In this document: positions 9,680-18,457 of the stretch, in pieces
Layout: every line of letters begins with the position of its first letter
How positions within the stretch are numbered: position 1 is the stretch's first letter
Source of the DNA: Polaribacter porphyrae
GTDB lineage: Bacteria; Bacteroidota; Bacteroidia; Flavobacteriales; Flavobacteriaceae
DNA: 64,000 nt
Assembly: GCF_002954685.1 (NCBI RefSeq)
Contig: NZ_MSCN01000001.1
Location: 3,346,961-3,410,960, forward strand
Direction of reading: 5' to 3'
Notes under the pieces: generated by a model
What the model saw: only the letters and a program-made list of their open reading frames with translations
The model's database searches: none
What the model was told of the DNA's origin: nothing
Program-made: the position numbers and the translations under genes

Positions 9680-10926
9680 GAGTTTCAAAGAAAAATTTAT
9701 GGGTCATATTGCTTATTTTATCTTTTTTTGCACAAAGGGTAATTTCTTCTATTGAGGTTAATACTATTATTTTATCTCTTTTTGCTTTTTTTTTAATTTT
9801 AATAAACAAAGGAAAGTTTTTTAAACAAGACTTTGAATTATTATTTCTTCCTATCCTACTAATTGTAATTGGTGTTTTTACGGCAGTTTTTAATAAACCA
9901 GATACTTATGATTTAATTCGAGATTTAATATATTTTTCTAAACCAGTTATTTTAATACTTACAGGATATTTTGTAGCTAGAAGTATTGTAGATTGGAAAA
10001 CTATTTTTAAAACAATAATATATTTAGGTGTTTTTTATGCTGTATATCATATTAGTCACACAATAATTTTTACTGATTATTCAAATCTTAGTGTTTCAAG
10101 TATTAGAAACACAAATGGTCTTTCTAATATTGTTATCATATTTGCTATTGCATTATTAATATTGTCAAGGAGAATAACATATTTCAAATTATTCAGTAAA
10201 TCAAAAACCAACTCATTACTATTTATTCTATCAATTTCATTTATTTTATATTTCTCTAGAACTATGTTTCTGGGGTTATTATTTCTGATATTAGGTTTTT
10301 TAAACTATTTAAAATTAAATAAAAAAGGGTTGAAGTATTTAACATTACTTATTATCTTTTTTAGCTCTCTTTATATATATTTATTCAACGCAAATATTAG
10401 TAGAAAAGGGGGTACTTTAGAGACTTTCTTATATAAATTAAAAGTAGCCCCAAGTGAAATATTTTCTCCAAAACTAAATTTAAAGAATCATGCTCAACTT
10501 TGGGATCACTGGAGAGCTTATGAGGCTTACTGTGCAATACAGGGTCTTAACGAAAAACCTTCTACCTATATAAATGGAAAAGGTTTTGGTGCTTTAGTTG
10601 ATTTAAAATTTCCAGCTCCACTCAGTAAAGAAGGTAATATTAGGTACATTCCAATACTGCATAATGGTTATGTTTACATACTCTATAAAACAGGTATTTT
10701 AGGGCTTTTAACGTATTTATATTTTTTATTTTTTTTATATTATCAAAGTTATATTAAAACAAAATCAATTAAAGTAAGAACATTTAGAAATCTTGTTTCT
10801 GCTACTGCTGTATATCTAATATTTTCCTCGCTGATTATAGTTGGATTATACAATCCAGATGAAGAAATTGCACTATTTTTGGGTATATTTTTATATTTAA
10901 AATCTAATGCAATTAAAAAAATCTAA
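9676..10926 (+). CDS. O-antigen polymerase-like membrane protein (Wzy candidate)
   Basis: A 416-residue protein with about ten membrane helices and one long hydrophilic loop late in the chain (about residues 240-330). The loop ends in a LHNGYVYILYKTGILGLL segment, the 'H-N-x(n)-G' hallmark of Wzy polymerases and WaaL ligases. The start is TTG, overlapping the GT4 stop. With Wzz and Wzx in the same cluster, repeat-unit polymerisation is the natural role, but a second protein of the same class follows at 15,057 and sequence alone cannot decide which is polymerase and which is ligase. Confidence 0.75.
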   Translation: MRVSKKNLWVILLILSFFAQRVISSIEVNTIILSLFAFFLILINKGKFFKQDFELLFLPILLIVIGVFTAVFNKPDTYDLIRDLIYFSKPVILILTGYFVARSIVDWKTIFKTIIYLGVFYAVYHISHTIIFTDYSNLSVSSIRNTNGLSNIVIIFAIALLILSRRITYFKLFSKSKTNSLLFILSISFILYFSRTMFLGLLFLILGFLNYLKLNKKGLKYLTLLIIFFSSLYIYLFNANISRKGGTLETFLYKLKVAPSEIFSPKLNLKNHAQLWDHWRAYEAYCAIQGLNEKPSTYINGKGFGALVDLKFPAPLSKEGNIRYIPILHNGYVYILYKTGILGLLTYLYFLFFLYYQSYIKTKSIKVRTFRNLVSATAVYLIFSSLIIVGLYNPDEEIALFLGIFLYLKSNAIKKI

Positions 10927-10934
10927 AAATTAGA

Positions 10935-12062
10935 ATGAGAATAGGAATAATTGGTACAAGGGGTATACCAAATCATTATGGAGGTTTTGAGCAATTTGCA
11001 GAACATTTAGCCGTTTTTTTAGTTAAAAAAAACTGTGAAGTTTATGTATACAATTCATCTAATCATCCTTATCAAGACAATATTTTTGAAGGAGTAAATA
11101 TTATACATTGTAACGATCCAGAGCATAGAACAGGTACTATTGGTCAGTTTATTTATGATTTGAATTGCATACTTGATTCTAAAAAAAGACAGTTAGATAT
11201 TATTCTTCAATTAGGTTATACAAGTAGTTCTATATGGTCTTTTCTTTTTCCTAAAAAACCACTTATAATTACAAATATGGATGGTTTAGAATGGAAAAGA
11301 AGTAAATATTCATTTTTTGTAAAACAATTTTTGAAATTTGCAGAATCTTTAGCTGCAAAAAAGAGTGATTATCTTATTTCAGATTCAATAGGAATTAAAA
11401 ATTATATTGATAAAAAATATAAAAAAAATTCAAAATTCATTGCTTATGGAAGCAATATTGTGAAAGAAATGAATGAAAGTTTACTTAGTAAATATAAAGT
11501 AGAAAAACGCTTATACCATATGCTTATTGCTAGAATAGAACCAGAAAACAATATTGAAACAATATTAGATGGTGTAATTTTAAGTAATACTAAAATGTCT
11601 TTTTTGGTTGTAGGAGATTATACTAAAAATAATTTTGGAAAGAAGATTAAAAATAAATATCAAGATAATAAAAACATTATTTTTTTAGGTAGTATTTATG
11701 ATCTTAATGCTTTAAATACACTTAGATATTTCTGTAATTTATATTTTCATGGTCATTCTGTAGGAGGTACTAACCCTTCTTTATTAGAAGCAATGGGTTC
11801 TGGTAATTTGATTGTGGCGCATAATAATATTTTTAATAAAGCTGTATTGAAAGAAAATGCATATTATTTTTATACACCAGAAGATGTGGCTTTTTATATA
11901 AATGAAAAAGACATACTACAGACAAAAGAAAGTTTAAAAATTACAAATAATAAATTAAAAATTTTTGAAGAATTTAATGTTGAGGTAATTAATAATCAAT
12001 ATTTCACTTTTTTTTATCAATGTATTAATAAAAAAAGCATAAGTAAAATTTATATTGATTAA
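10935..12062 (+). CDS. DUF1972/GT4-type glycosyltransferase (rhamnosyltransferase-like)
   Basis: A 375-residue GT-B protein beginning MRIGIIGTRGIPNHYGGFEQF, the signature of the DUF1972 N-terminal domain found in rhamnosyl- and related transferases. A GT4-like C-terminal domain carries ARIEPENNIETIL and GGTNPSLLEAMGSG. With rfbBAC in the cluster, a 6-deoxyhexose donor is plausible. Its TAA stop interlocks with the stop of the convergent fusion gene on the other strand (shared TTAA). Confidence 0.85.
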   Translation: MRIGIIGTRGIPNHYGGFEQFAEHLAVFLVKKNCEVYVYNSSNHPYQDNIFEGVNIIHCNDPEHRTGTIGQFIYDLNCILDSKKRQLDIILQLGYTSSSIWSFLFPKKPLIITNMDGLEWKRSKYSFFVKQFLKFAESLAAKKSDYLISDSIGIKNYIDKKYKKNSKFIAYGSNIVKEMNESLLSKYKVEKRLYHMLIARIEPENNIETILDGVILSNTKMSFLVVGDYTKNNFGKKIKNKYQDNKNIIFLGSIYDLNALNTLRYFCNLYFHGHSVGGTNPSLLEAMGSGNLIVAHNNIFNKAVLKENAYYFYTPEDVAFYINEKDILQTKESLKITNNKLKIFEEFNVEVINNQYFTFFYQCINKKSISKIYID

Positions 12063-14959
12063 GGATTAATTTGTATACTATCAGAAATTTTTTTGTGAGC
12101 AACAATTTCTTTGTTTTTGATAACAAAGCCAATCTTATAGCTATCATAAGGAATATTTTTTAAAAATAATAGACTATTAAAGCCACATGAGTCTATATTT
12201 ATTCTTTTAAAATATTTTGTAACATCTGGTCTAAAAGTTAAATCTGTCTTAAATAAGTAAGATTTTTTTTCGTTCGAAAGAGAGATGAAAATTGAATCAT
12301 TTAAATTGCTATCAGCAGTATAATCAAATGCCCAACCTCTGATTTTTAATGAATTATCGTTTTTAACAATTTCATCTATTCCAAAACGAACTTCATTTTT
12401 GTTTTCTAGGTGTGAGTTGTCAATCTCAATATAGTTTTTAGACTTTAGTTCAACTGACTTATTTATTCTTGATAATATTGAATCTATATTAATATCATTA
12501 TTTTTTGTAAATAGTAGATTTTTATCTTTTTTTTTAGAAAAAATCAGATAAAAGTTATCAATTTTATAGAGGCTAGCTTTTTTTTGAATTAATGGTAATT
12601 GAAAAACTTCCAAGTGTTTAGATGTAGTTACAATTAAAGATGTATTATTATCAAAAAAATTAGGCTTATTAATCATTCTGTTTAATGAATCTGTGTATTT
12701 ATGAATAGGTTTTGATCTAGCTACATAACCAGTAGTTATAGGTTTTTTTACTTTATCAGCTAAATACATTAAATCTTGATAATCAAAGGTATAAGATAGT
12801 GTTTTTTCAAATGGAGGATATGTTATAATTTTATCAAAATTACTGAAAACTTTAACCCACTTTTCATCATTTAATTTTGTTTTATAAGTTCCATAATTAA
12901 GGTTTCTAGAAGTAAGAATATTTTCAATATCACAAAGTTGGACAACAATTAGAATTGAAAGTAAAGATATTTTAAAGCTATTTTTTATTGGTAGTTTAGA
13001 AAATAATACTATTGAAAAAAGTGTAAATGAGTAGTAAAAAGGCCAGCAAAAACGTCCAGTTCCTCTAAAAATACTACCTAACTTTTTAATGATAGAAGGT
13101 ATAGGTACTTCAAACAATACTTTATCTCCAAGTGTTACAATATTACTTATAGAAAATAGAAGCATAAGAATGACTAATATAAATAGAGGTAAGTGCTGTT
13201 TTTTTGTATTTAGTTTTTTCTTTATTAATAAAAATATGAAGTAAATTACAGATATTAAAGAAATTACCATCATTCCTAAACCAAGATAACTAAACCCTTC
13301 ATGTTGACCATCAGAAATTTTTGGTAAACCAGAGAAGAAATTTGAATAATAAGTAAAAGAGTTAAAAAAACTATTTAAATTAAAAGTATTTTCTCCATAG
13401 TAATTACCAGCAGAACTTCCAGTGCTTTTGCCAAAACCTATTAATCCTAAAATAAACCAGAAAAATAAACCAGAAGTCAGCGATAAAATAGGGAATACAA
13501 TTAATTTTTTTCTGTTGATTGATTTTTCATAATAAAAATTCTTTATAGGAAGAATAATACAAAATCCAAAAATCATAGCTGCTAAATAAGGATGAATAGT
13601 AGTACTCAAGAAAAAAAGAGTTAATTGTTTCCAATTATTTTTTACAGCATTATTTTTATTACTAGAAGGTACTAGATAATAATAGATTGAAGCTAATATT
13701 AACCAATGAGCCGTTAATGCAGGGTGCATTCCTCTAAAAATAAACAAAGGACTAGTAATGATAAAAATTACTGCGATTAGGCCTATAATTTTATTAATAT
13801 TAAATAACTTTAATATTTTAAGAGTATATATGGCACCAAGTACAAATGCAGTATACATAAAGAAACCTAAATACTGAAAATCATTAGGTAAAATACTTGA
13901 AAAAGGCTTTAGTAAAAGTGCAAGTAGGGGTATTGAATCTGTAAAACCTACATTTGTTCCTACAGGATAATAATAATTAGTCATTTCTCCAAGAGGAAAA
14001 GTCCAAGGCGCATCTCTAAAAAATGCCCAACCCAAGTAATGTTGACCCCAATCATGATAAGCAGATAAAAGCCAACTAATGTTTGTTGGAATAATAATTT
14101 CAAGACCATAACAAACATGAAATGCAGTAGTTGCTATAATAATTGAAACAATTGTTACCCAAGAAGGTTTTAATGAAAAATAAGATTTTTTTTGATTGTT
14201 TTTTTTAGAATATTGTTTTTTGATGTTTAATAAATCTAACCATAACTTAAAAAAATATGAAAATTGAACTTTAGAATCTCCTCTATCTATCCATTTTTCT
14301 AAAGGAATTTCAAGCATTTTTTGGAGAGCTAATTTCTTGCCATAGATTTCAAGTATTCTAAAAAATATTTCAACATCAAAAAGCCATTTAGATATAAAAG
14401 GTTTTATAAAAACTGCTTCTGATACTTCTTTCTTAAATATTTTACAGCCACATTGAGTATCATATACTTTTAAAGATAAAATATAAGAAATTAATGTAGC
14501 AATTATTCTTCCAATATAATGTCTGTATGTTTTTCTTATAATCGTAGCTCCAATTCTTAATATTCTTGAGCCAAAAACAAATTCTACTTCTTTATCAATA
14601 AAAAAAGATAAAGAATAACACTCTTCTAGAGAAACTGCTAAATCAGCATCTAGATAAGCTATTTTTTCAAAATCAAAATTTGAATTACAATAATTCATTC
14701 CAGTTTTAACAGCCTGAGCTTTTCCTGAATTTACTTTATGATTTACAATAGAAACATTTTCTGGAAATTTATCTTTTAAAGATAAAATACACTCATCTGT
14801 ATTGTCTGAAGATCCATCATTTACAAAACAAATTAGAGTGTCTTTATAATTTTGTAGGAATAATTTATATCTTTTATGTAAAAAAAAATCTCCTTCATTA
14901 TAACAAGGTATAACAATGCAAAGTTTATATGAAGTATTGTTTAATGTTTTTTTTGACAT
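12059..14959 (-). CDS. fusion: GtrB-like GT2 + polytopic membrane glycosyltransferase-like domain + C-terminal GWAF domain
   Basis: A 966-residue protein on the strand opposite the rest of the locus. Residues about 10-240 are a polyprenyl-phosphate-type GT2 domain: VIPCYNEG, FVNDGSSDNT, the metal-binding DAD at 104-106, and an SRI...QCGCKIF region like GtrB/DPM1. From residue 267 on come about ten membrane helices; after the first, a periplasmic-type loop carries HDWGQHYLGW (302-311), with acidic and aromatic residues as in GT-C enzymes. Residues about 853-966 form a soluble domain with a GWAFD motif at 875. I infer an enzyme that both charges undecaprenyl phosphate and transfers the sugar. 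Its own promoter lies 24-31 bases upstream. Confidence 0.8.
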   Translation of the reverse strand: MSKKTLNNTSYKLCIVIPCYNEGDFFLHKRYKLFLQNYKDTLICFVNDGSSDNTDECILSLKDKFPENVSIVNHKVNSGKAQAVKTGMNYCNSNFDFEKIAYLDADLAVSLEECYSLSFFIDKEVEFVFGSRILRIGATIIRKTYRHYIGRIIATLISYILSLKVYDTQCGCKIFKKEVSEAVFIKPFISKWLFDVEIFFRILEIYGKKLALQKMLEIPLEKWIDRGDSKVQFSYFFKLWLDLLNIKKQYSKKNNQKKSYFSLKPSWVTIVSIIIATTAFHVCYGLEIIIPTNISWLLSAYHDWGQHYLGWAFFRDAPWTFPLGEMTNYYYPVGTNVGFTDSIPLLALLLKPFSSILPNDFQYLGFFMYTAFVLGAIYTLKILKLFNINKIIGLIAVIFIITSPLFIFRGMHPALTAHWLILASIYYYLVPSSNKNNAVKNNWKQLTLFFLSTTIHPYLAAMIFGFCIILPIKNFYYEKSINRKKLIVFPILSLTSGLFFWFILGLIGFGKSTGSSAGNYYGENTFNLNSFFNSFTYYSNFFSGLPKISDGQHEGFSYLGLGMMVISLISVIYFIFLLIKKKLNTKKQHLPLFILVILMLLFSISNIVTLGDKVLFEVPIPSIIKKLGSIFRGTGRFCWPFYYSFTLFSIVLFSKLPIKNSFKISLLSILIVVQLCDIENILTSRNLNYGTYKTKLNDEKWVKVFSNFDKIITYPPFEKTLSYTFDYQDLMYLADKVKKPITTGYVARSKPIHKYTDSLNRMINKPNFFDNNTSLIVTTSKHLEVFQLPLIQKKASLYKIDNFYLIFSKKKDKNLLFTKNNDINIDSILSRINKSVELKSKNYIEIDNSHLENKNEVRFGIDEIVKNDNSLKIRGWAFDYTADSNLNDSIFISLSNEKKSYLFKTDLTFRPDVTKYFKRINIDSCGFNSLLFLKNIPYDSYKIGFVIKNKEIVAHKKISDSIQINP

Positions 14960-14982
14960 TTTATAGATAGTAAGAAAGGTAA

Positions 14983-14990
14983 CAAATATA
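14983..14990 (-). promoter_or_regulatory. -7 box of the fusion-gene promoter
   Basis: Read on the minus strand this is TATATTTG, a perfect match to the Bacteroidota -7 consensus TAnnTTTG. It lies 24 bases upstream of the start of the inverted fusion gene. It is back-to-back with a second perfect box for the rightward genes. Confidence 0.6.
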
Positions 14991-15015
14991 GAATATAATT
15001 TAGTTAATATAGTTA

Positions 15016-15023
15016 CTTTTGAA
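15016..15023 (+). promoter_or_regulatory. -7 box of the promoter for the last three polysaccharide genes
   Basis: TACTTTTG, a perfect TAnnTTTG -7 box, 33 bases upstream of the ATG at 15,057. It would drive the second O-antigen polymerase/ligase, the initiating glycosylphosphotransferase and the final GT2 independently of the upstream operon, which is interrupted by the inverted gene. Confidence 0.6.
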
Positions 15024-15056
15024 TTTACTTTATTCTTAAAACTTCTAAACTATTTA

Positions 15057-16256
15057 ATGAAAGATAAAGATATTTTTAGTGTAATTCTTATTTTAATTTT
15101 GGTAACACTACCAATTGGGTTTGCTATAAATAGTACTGCAGTAATTTTTCTTTTTGTGTTTACACTTTATAGAGTTTTATTTAAAAAAAATAAAGTTAAA
15201 TTAAGTATAATACCAATATTGTTAATTACTCTTTATGTTTTTAGTTTTCTATCTTTAATTTGGACTACTGATATTGAAAATACAAAAGAAGCACTAATAA
15301 GGTTTTTATCTTATCTAGTGATTCCATTGTCTTTTATTTTTAATTCTGATATTAAAGTTGATAAGCATAAAATAATTTGTTTTTTTTTAAAATCTTTAGT
15401 GCTTTTTGCAATATATTGTTTGGTATTAGGTCTTATAAAATCTTTAAAAAACTCCGATATATCCTATTTGTTTTACCATAAATTGAGTAATAATTTTAAG
15501 GAATTAAACGCAATTTATTTATCTGCTTATACAAGTTTTGTCATATGTTTTTTAATACACAAAAAAAATAAAAGTAAACTTGATAAAATAATTTTTCTTC
15601 TATTAGGTATATTTTTGATTCTACTATCCTCAAAAATAATAATTTTTATTACTTTTCTAATAGTATTATTTTTCTTTGTTGGTAAATTGAAATACGAGAA
15701 AGTTAAATTTCAAAGATTACTTTTAGTATTAGGTATTTCATTATTTTTTCTAATGGCTATGTCTAATCTCTCTAAAAGAGTTAAAATTGAATTTGAAAAA
15801 ACAAAAATAGAAGAAGTTTTAAGTAAAAAAGATTTTGGGCATGTATATCTTTGGACAGGTTCTGGACTACGTGCTTTTCAAACTAAAGTCTTTTTTGAAA
15901 TTTTAAAAGAAAATGAAAAGCTCTTACTCGGGTTTGGACTAAATAACTCTCAAAAAAGTTTAAATAATAAATATAAAGAGTATAACTTATATCCTGGTTT
16001 TTTTGGTTATAACTATCATAATCAATATATACAAACTTTTGCTGAACTTGGCTTAATTGGTTTTAGTATTGTATTAATTCTTTTATTTTTAATTATTAGA
16101 AATGCAATTATTTATAAAGATTATTTTTTACTATGCTTTATAATTATAATATTAGCAGTATGTTTTACCGAGTCTTTTTTATGGAGACAGAGAGGAATGA
16201 TTTTTTTCATAACTACAACGTTACTACTAATAAAGACAAAAAGAATTAGTACTTGA
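15057..16256 (+). CDS. O-antigen ligase/polymerase family membrane protein (Wzy/WaaL)
   Basis: A 399-residue protein with 10-12 membrane helices and a large soluble loop at about residues 245-325. The loop holds KVFFEILKENEKLLLGFGLNNSQ and ends in YNYHNQYIQTFAELGLIGF, the conserved H-N-x-x-x-x...LGLIG motif of the O-antigen ligase (Wzy_C/PF04932) family. It acts in the inner membrane on the periplasmic side, either polymerising repeat units or transferring the finished glycan to an acceptor. The next gene starts on its stop (TTGA). It is the second protein of this class in the locus. Confidence 0.82.
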   Translation: MKDKDIFSVILILILVTLPIGFAINSTAVIFLFVFTLYRVLFKKNKVKLSIIPILLITLYVFSFLSLIWTTDIENTKEALIRFLSYLVIPLSFIFNSDIKVDKHKIICFFLKSLVLFAIYCLVLGLIKSLKNSDISYLFYHKLSNNFKELNAIYLSAYTSFVICFLIHKKNKSKLDKIIFLLLGIFLILLSSKIIIFITFLIVLFFFVGKLKYEKVKFQRLLLVLGISLFFLMAMSNLSKRVKIEFEKTKIEEVLSKKDFGHVYLWTGSGLRAFQTKVFFEILKENEKLLLGFGLNNSQKSLNNKYKEYNLYPGFFGYNYHNQYIQTFAELGLIGFSIVLILLFLIIRNAIIYKDYFLLCFIIIILAVCFTESFLWRQRGMIFFITTTLLLIKTKRIST

Positions 16257-17605
16257 AACAAAAAAGATCAATACTTATTAAGCCTTTGACAGTAGTTATA
16301 GATTTACTGTTGATCAATGGTATAATATATATTATTTCAGATAAAGAGTATTTTAATTTTTCTTTTCTAACGTATATCTCTATTTTTTGGTTATTTATAG
16401 CATATTATACAAAATTTTATAATGTATATAGGTACACTCACATTATTAAATTAGTATCACTTTCCTTATCACAGTTTTTTGTTTTTTCGCTAGCCTATTT
16501 AAGCTATTTTAGTATTTTTAAAGAAGGGCTGGTTATTAACAATCAATTTGTAATTTTTATTTCAATTTTAAGTGTAATAACATTCTTTAAATTTTTGATT
16601 TTTTTTCTTCTTAAAATATATAGAACAGAAGGCAAAAATTATAGAAATATTATTTTTTTTGGTGAGTCGAATTCAGCGAAAAAATTAGAAACACTTTTTC
16701 ATAATAAGAATGATTTAGGGTATCGATTTTTTGGCTTTTTTTCTGATAAAATCTATAATTCAGAATATTATCTAGGAAAGATAGATGAAAGTTTTGAGTA
16801 TATAGTTAAAAATAATATTGATGAGTTGTATTGTAACCCATCTAGATTAAACACAAATCAATTGCTTAAAATTAGAGAATTTGCTAGGAAAAACAGTTTA
16901 GAGTATAGGTTACTACCAGAGAGTAAAGCAATTTATAGCAAAGATTTAGTTTTAGAATATTATGGAACAATGCCTATTTTAAAACCTAAACATTTACCTT
17001 TTGAAAAAATTGAAACTCATATAATCAAAAGGGCGTTTGATGTTTTTTTCTCATTATTAATATGCATTTTTGTATTATCTTGGATGATACCAATCTTATG
17101 GATAATCATTCGTATAGATTCAAGAGGTCCATTGTTTTTTAAACAAAAAAGAGATGGATTAAATAGTGAACAATTTTATTGTTACAAGTTAAGATCTATG
17201 AGGACAAATAGCCAAGCAGATTTAATCTCTGCTACTAAAAATGATAAAAGAATTACTAAAGTTGGTGCTTTTTTAAGAAAAACTAGTTTGGATGAACTTC
17301 CACAATTTATAAATGTTTTGTTTGGAGATATGAGTGTTGTAGGCCCAAGACCACATATTAATATTCAAACAAAAAAATATACAAAAGAGGTAGATAATTA
17401 TTTGATTAGAAATTCAGTAAAACCAGGTATAACAGGTTTGGCTCAAATAAGCGGTTATAGAGGAGAGGTAATAAAGAAATCAGATATTGATAATAGAGTA
17501 AGATTAGATATATTTTATATTGAAAACTGGTCTTTTTTTCTTGATATAAAGATTATTATACAGACATTTTTTAATGTATTTAAAAAAGAAGAAAAAGCAT
17601 ATTAA
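16253..17605 (+). CDS. polyprenyl-phosphate glycosylphosphotransferase (WcaJ/WbaP-type initiating enzyme)
   Basis: A 450-residue membrane protein. Four N-terminal membrane helices (about 10-125) are followed by a Rossmann-like CoA-binding region ([13 protein letters not shown]) and a C-terminal bacterial sugar transferase domain. That domain has the helix-break-helix ([14 protein letters not shown]...), [23 protein letters not shown] with the catalytic Asp-Glu, [11 protein letters not shown] and KPGITGLAQ. It transfers a sugar-1-phosphate to undecaprenyl phosphate, starting repeat-unit assembly. The start is TTG at 16,253, coupled to the preceding stop. Confidence 0.94.
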   Translation: MKQKRSILIKPLTVVIDLLLINGIIYIISDKEYFNFSFLTYISIFWLFIAYYTKFYNVYRYTHIIKLVSLSLSQFFVFSLAYLSYFSIFKEGLVINNQFVIFISILSVITFFKFLIFFLLKIYRTEGKNYRNIIFFGESNSAKKLETLFHNKNDLGYRFFGFFSDKIYNSEYYLGKIDESFEYIVKNNIDELYCNPSRLNTNQLLKIREFARKNSLEYRLLPESKAIYSKDLVLEYYGTMPILKPKHLPFEKIETHIIKRAFDVFFSLLICIFVLSWMIPILWIIIRIDSRGPLFFKQKRDGLNSEQFYCYKLRSMRTNSQADLISATKNDKRITKVGAFLRKTSLDELPQFINVLFGDMSVVGPRPHINIQTKKYTKEVDNYLIRNSVKPGITGLAQISGYRGEVIKKSDIDNRVRLDIFYIENWSFFLDIKIIIQTFFNVFKKEEKAY

Positions 17606-17607
17606 TT

Positions 17608-18378
17608 ATGGAAAATATTGTAATTACTGGATCTATAGTATTGTATAAAGAAAATCTTGCTTATTTACATAAAACAGTTGATAGTTTTCTTAATATACCT
17701 CTACCTAATAAGAAACTTTTTTTAATTGATAATACTTCAGATAAATTTTATCAGTATGTATTAGTAGAAAAAAATATAGAATATATTCCAGTTGAAGATA
17801 ATATTGGATTTGGTTCTGCTCACAACAGAGTAATTTATAGAATAAATAGAAAATCAGATTATCATTTAATTTTGAACCCAGATGTGAGTTTTAAGCCAAA
17901 AGTTATTCCTAAATTAATATATGAGTTAAATAAAAAAGATAATGTATGTGTTATTGCTCCGAAAGTATTGTTTCCTAATGAAAAACACCAATACTCTTGT
18001 AGGAGGTATCCATCAATTTCAGAATTAATAGCTAGAAGATTTAACTTTTTAGCTCCACTTTTTAAAAAAACAATACAAAAAGGACAATATCAAGATAAAG
18101 ATTTAACTAAACCTTTTTTCCCAGAATATATTACGGGTTGTTTTCACCTATACAAAACCGAAGATTTTGTTAATTTAGGAGGATTTGATGAACGCTATTT
18201 TTTATATATGGAAGATATAGATATATGTAAAAAAATTGATAAAATAGGGAAGAAAAAATTATATTATCCACAGGAAGAAATTATACATGTTCTAAAGCAA
18301 GGTTCATCAAAAAGCCTTAAATTATTTTTTAGACATACCTCATCAGCTATAAAATATTTTCTTAAATGGGGATTTTAA
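17608..18378 (+). CDS. GT2 family glycosyltransferase (rhamnosyltransferase-like)
   Basis: A 256-residue GT-A enzyme: ITGSIVLYKENLAYLHKTVDS at the N-terminus, DNIGFGSAHNRV, then NPDVSF (the DxD-equivalent NPD), and GGFDERYFLYMEDIDICKKI, a pattern seen in WbbL-type rhamnosyltransferases. It sits 2 bases after the initiating transferase, so it may add the second sugar. It is the last gene of the locus; a hairpin overlapping its stop codon probably terminates the transcript. Confidence 0.9.
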   Translation: MENIVITGSIVLYKENLAYLHKTVDSFLNIPLPNKKLFLIDNTSDKFYQYVLVEKNIEYIPVEDNIGFGSAHNRVIYRINRKSDYHLILNPDVSFKPKVIPKLIYELNKKDNVCVIAPKVLFPNEKHQYSCRRYPSISELIARRFNFLAPLFKKTIQKGQYQDKDLTKPFFPEYITGCFHLYKTEDFVNLGGFDERYFLYMEDIDICKKIDKIGKKKLYYPQEEIIHVLKQGSSKSLKLFFRHTSSAIKYFLKWGF

Positions 18379-18400
18379 CTAATAAAAATCCATTATTTTT
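18365..18400 (+). terminator. probable rho-independent terminator of the polysaccharide locus
   Basis: GGATTTT (18,370-18,376) pairs with AAAATCC (18,385-18,391) around a short A/T loop. After a two-base bulge the stem extends with AAT/ATT. A run of T follows (18,396-18,401). The stem overlaps the stop codon of the last GT2 gene. Confidence 0.5.
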
Positions 18401-18457
18401 TAATAAATTATCCAAATAAAATTAAAATATATTTACAACCACAACAACACAAATAAA

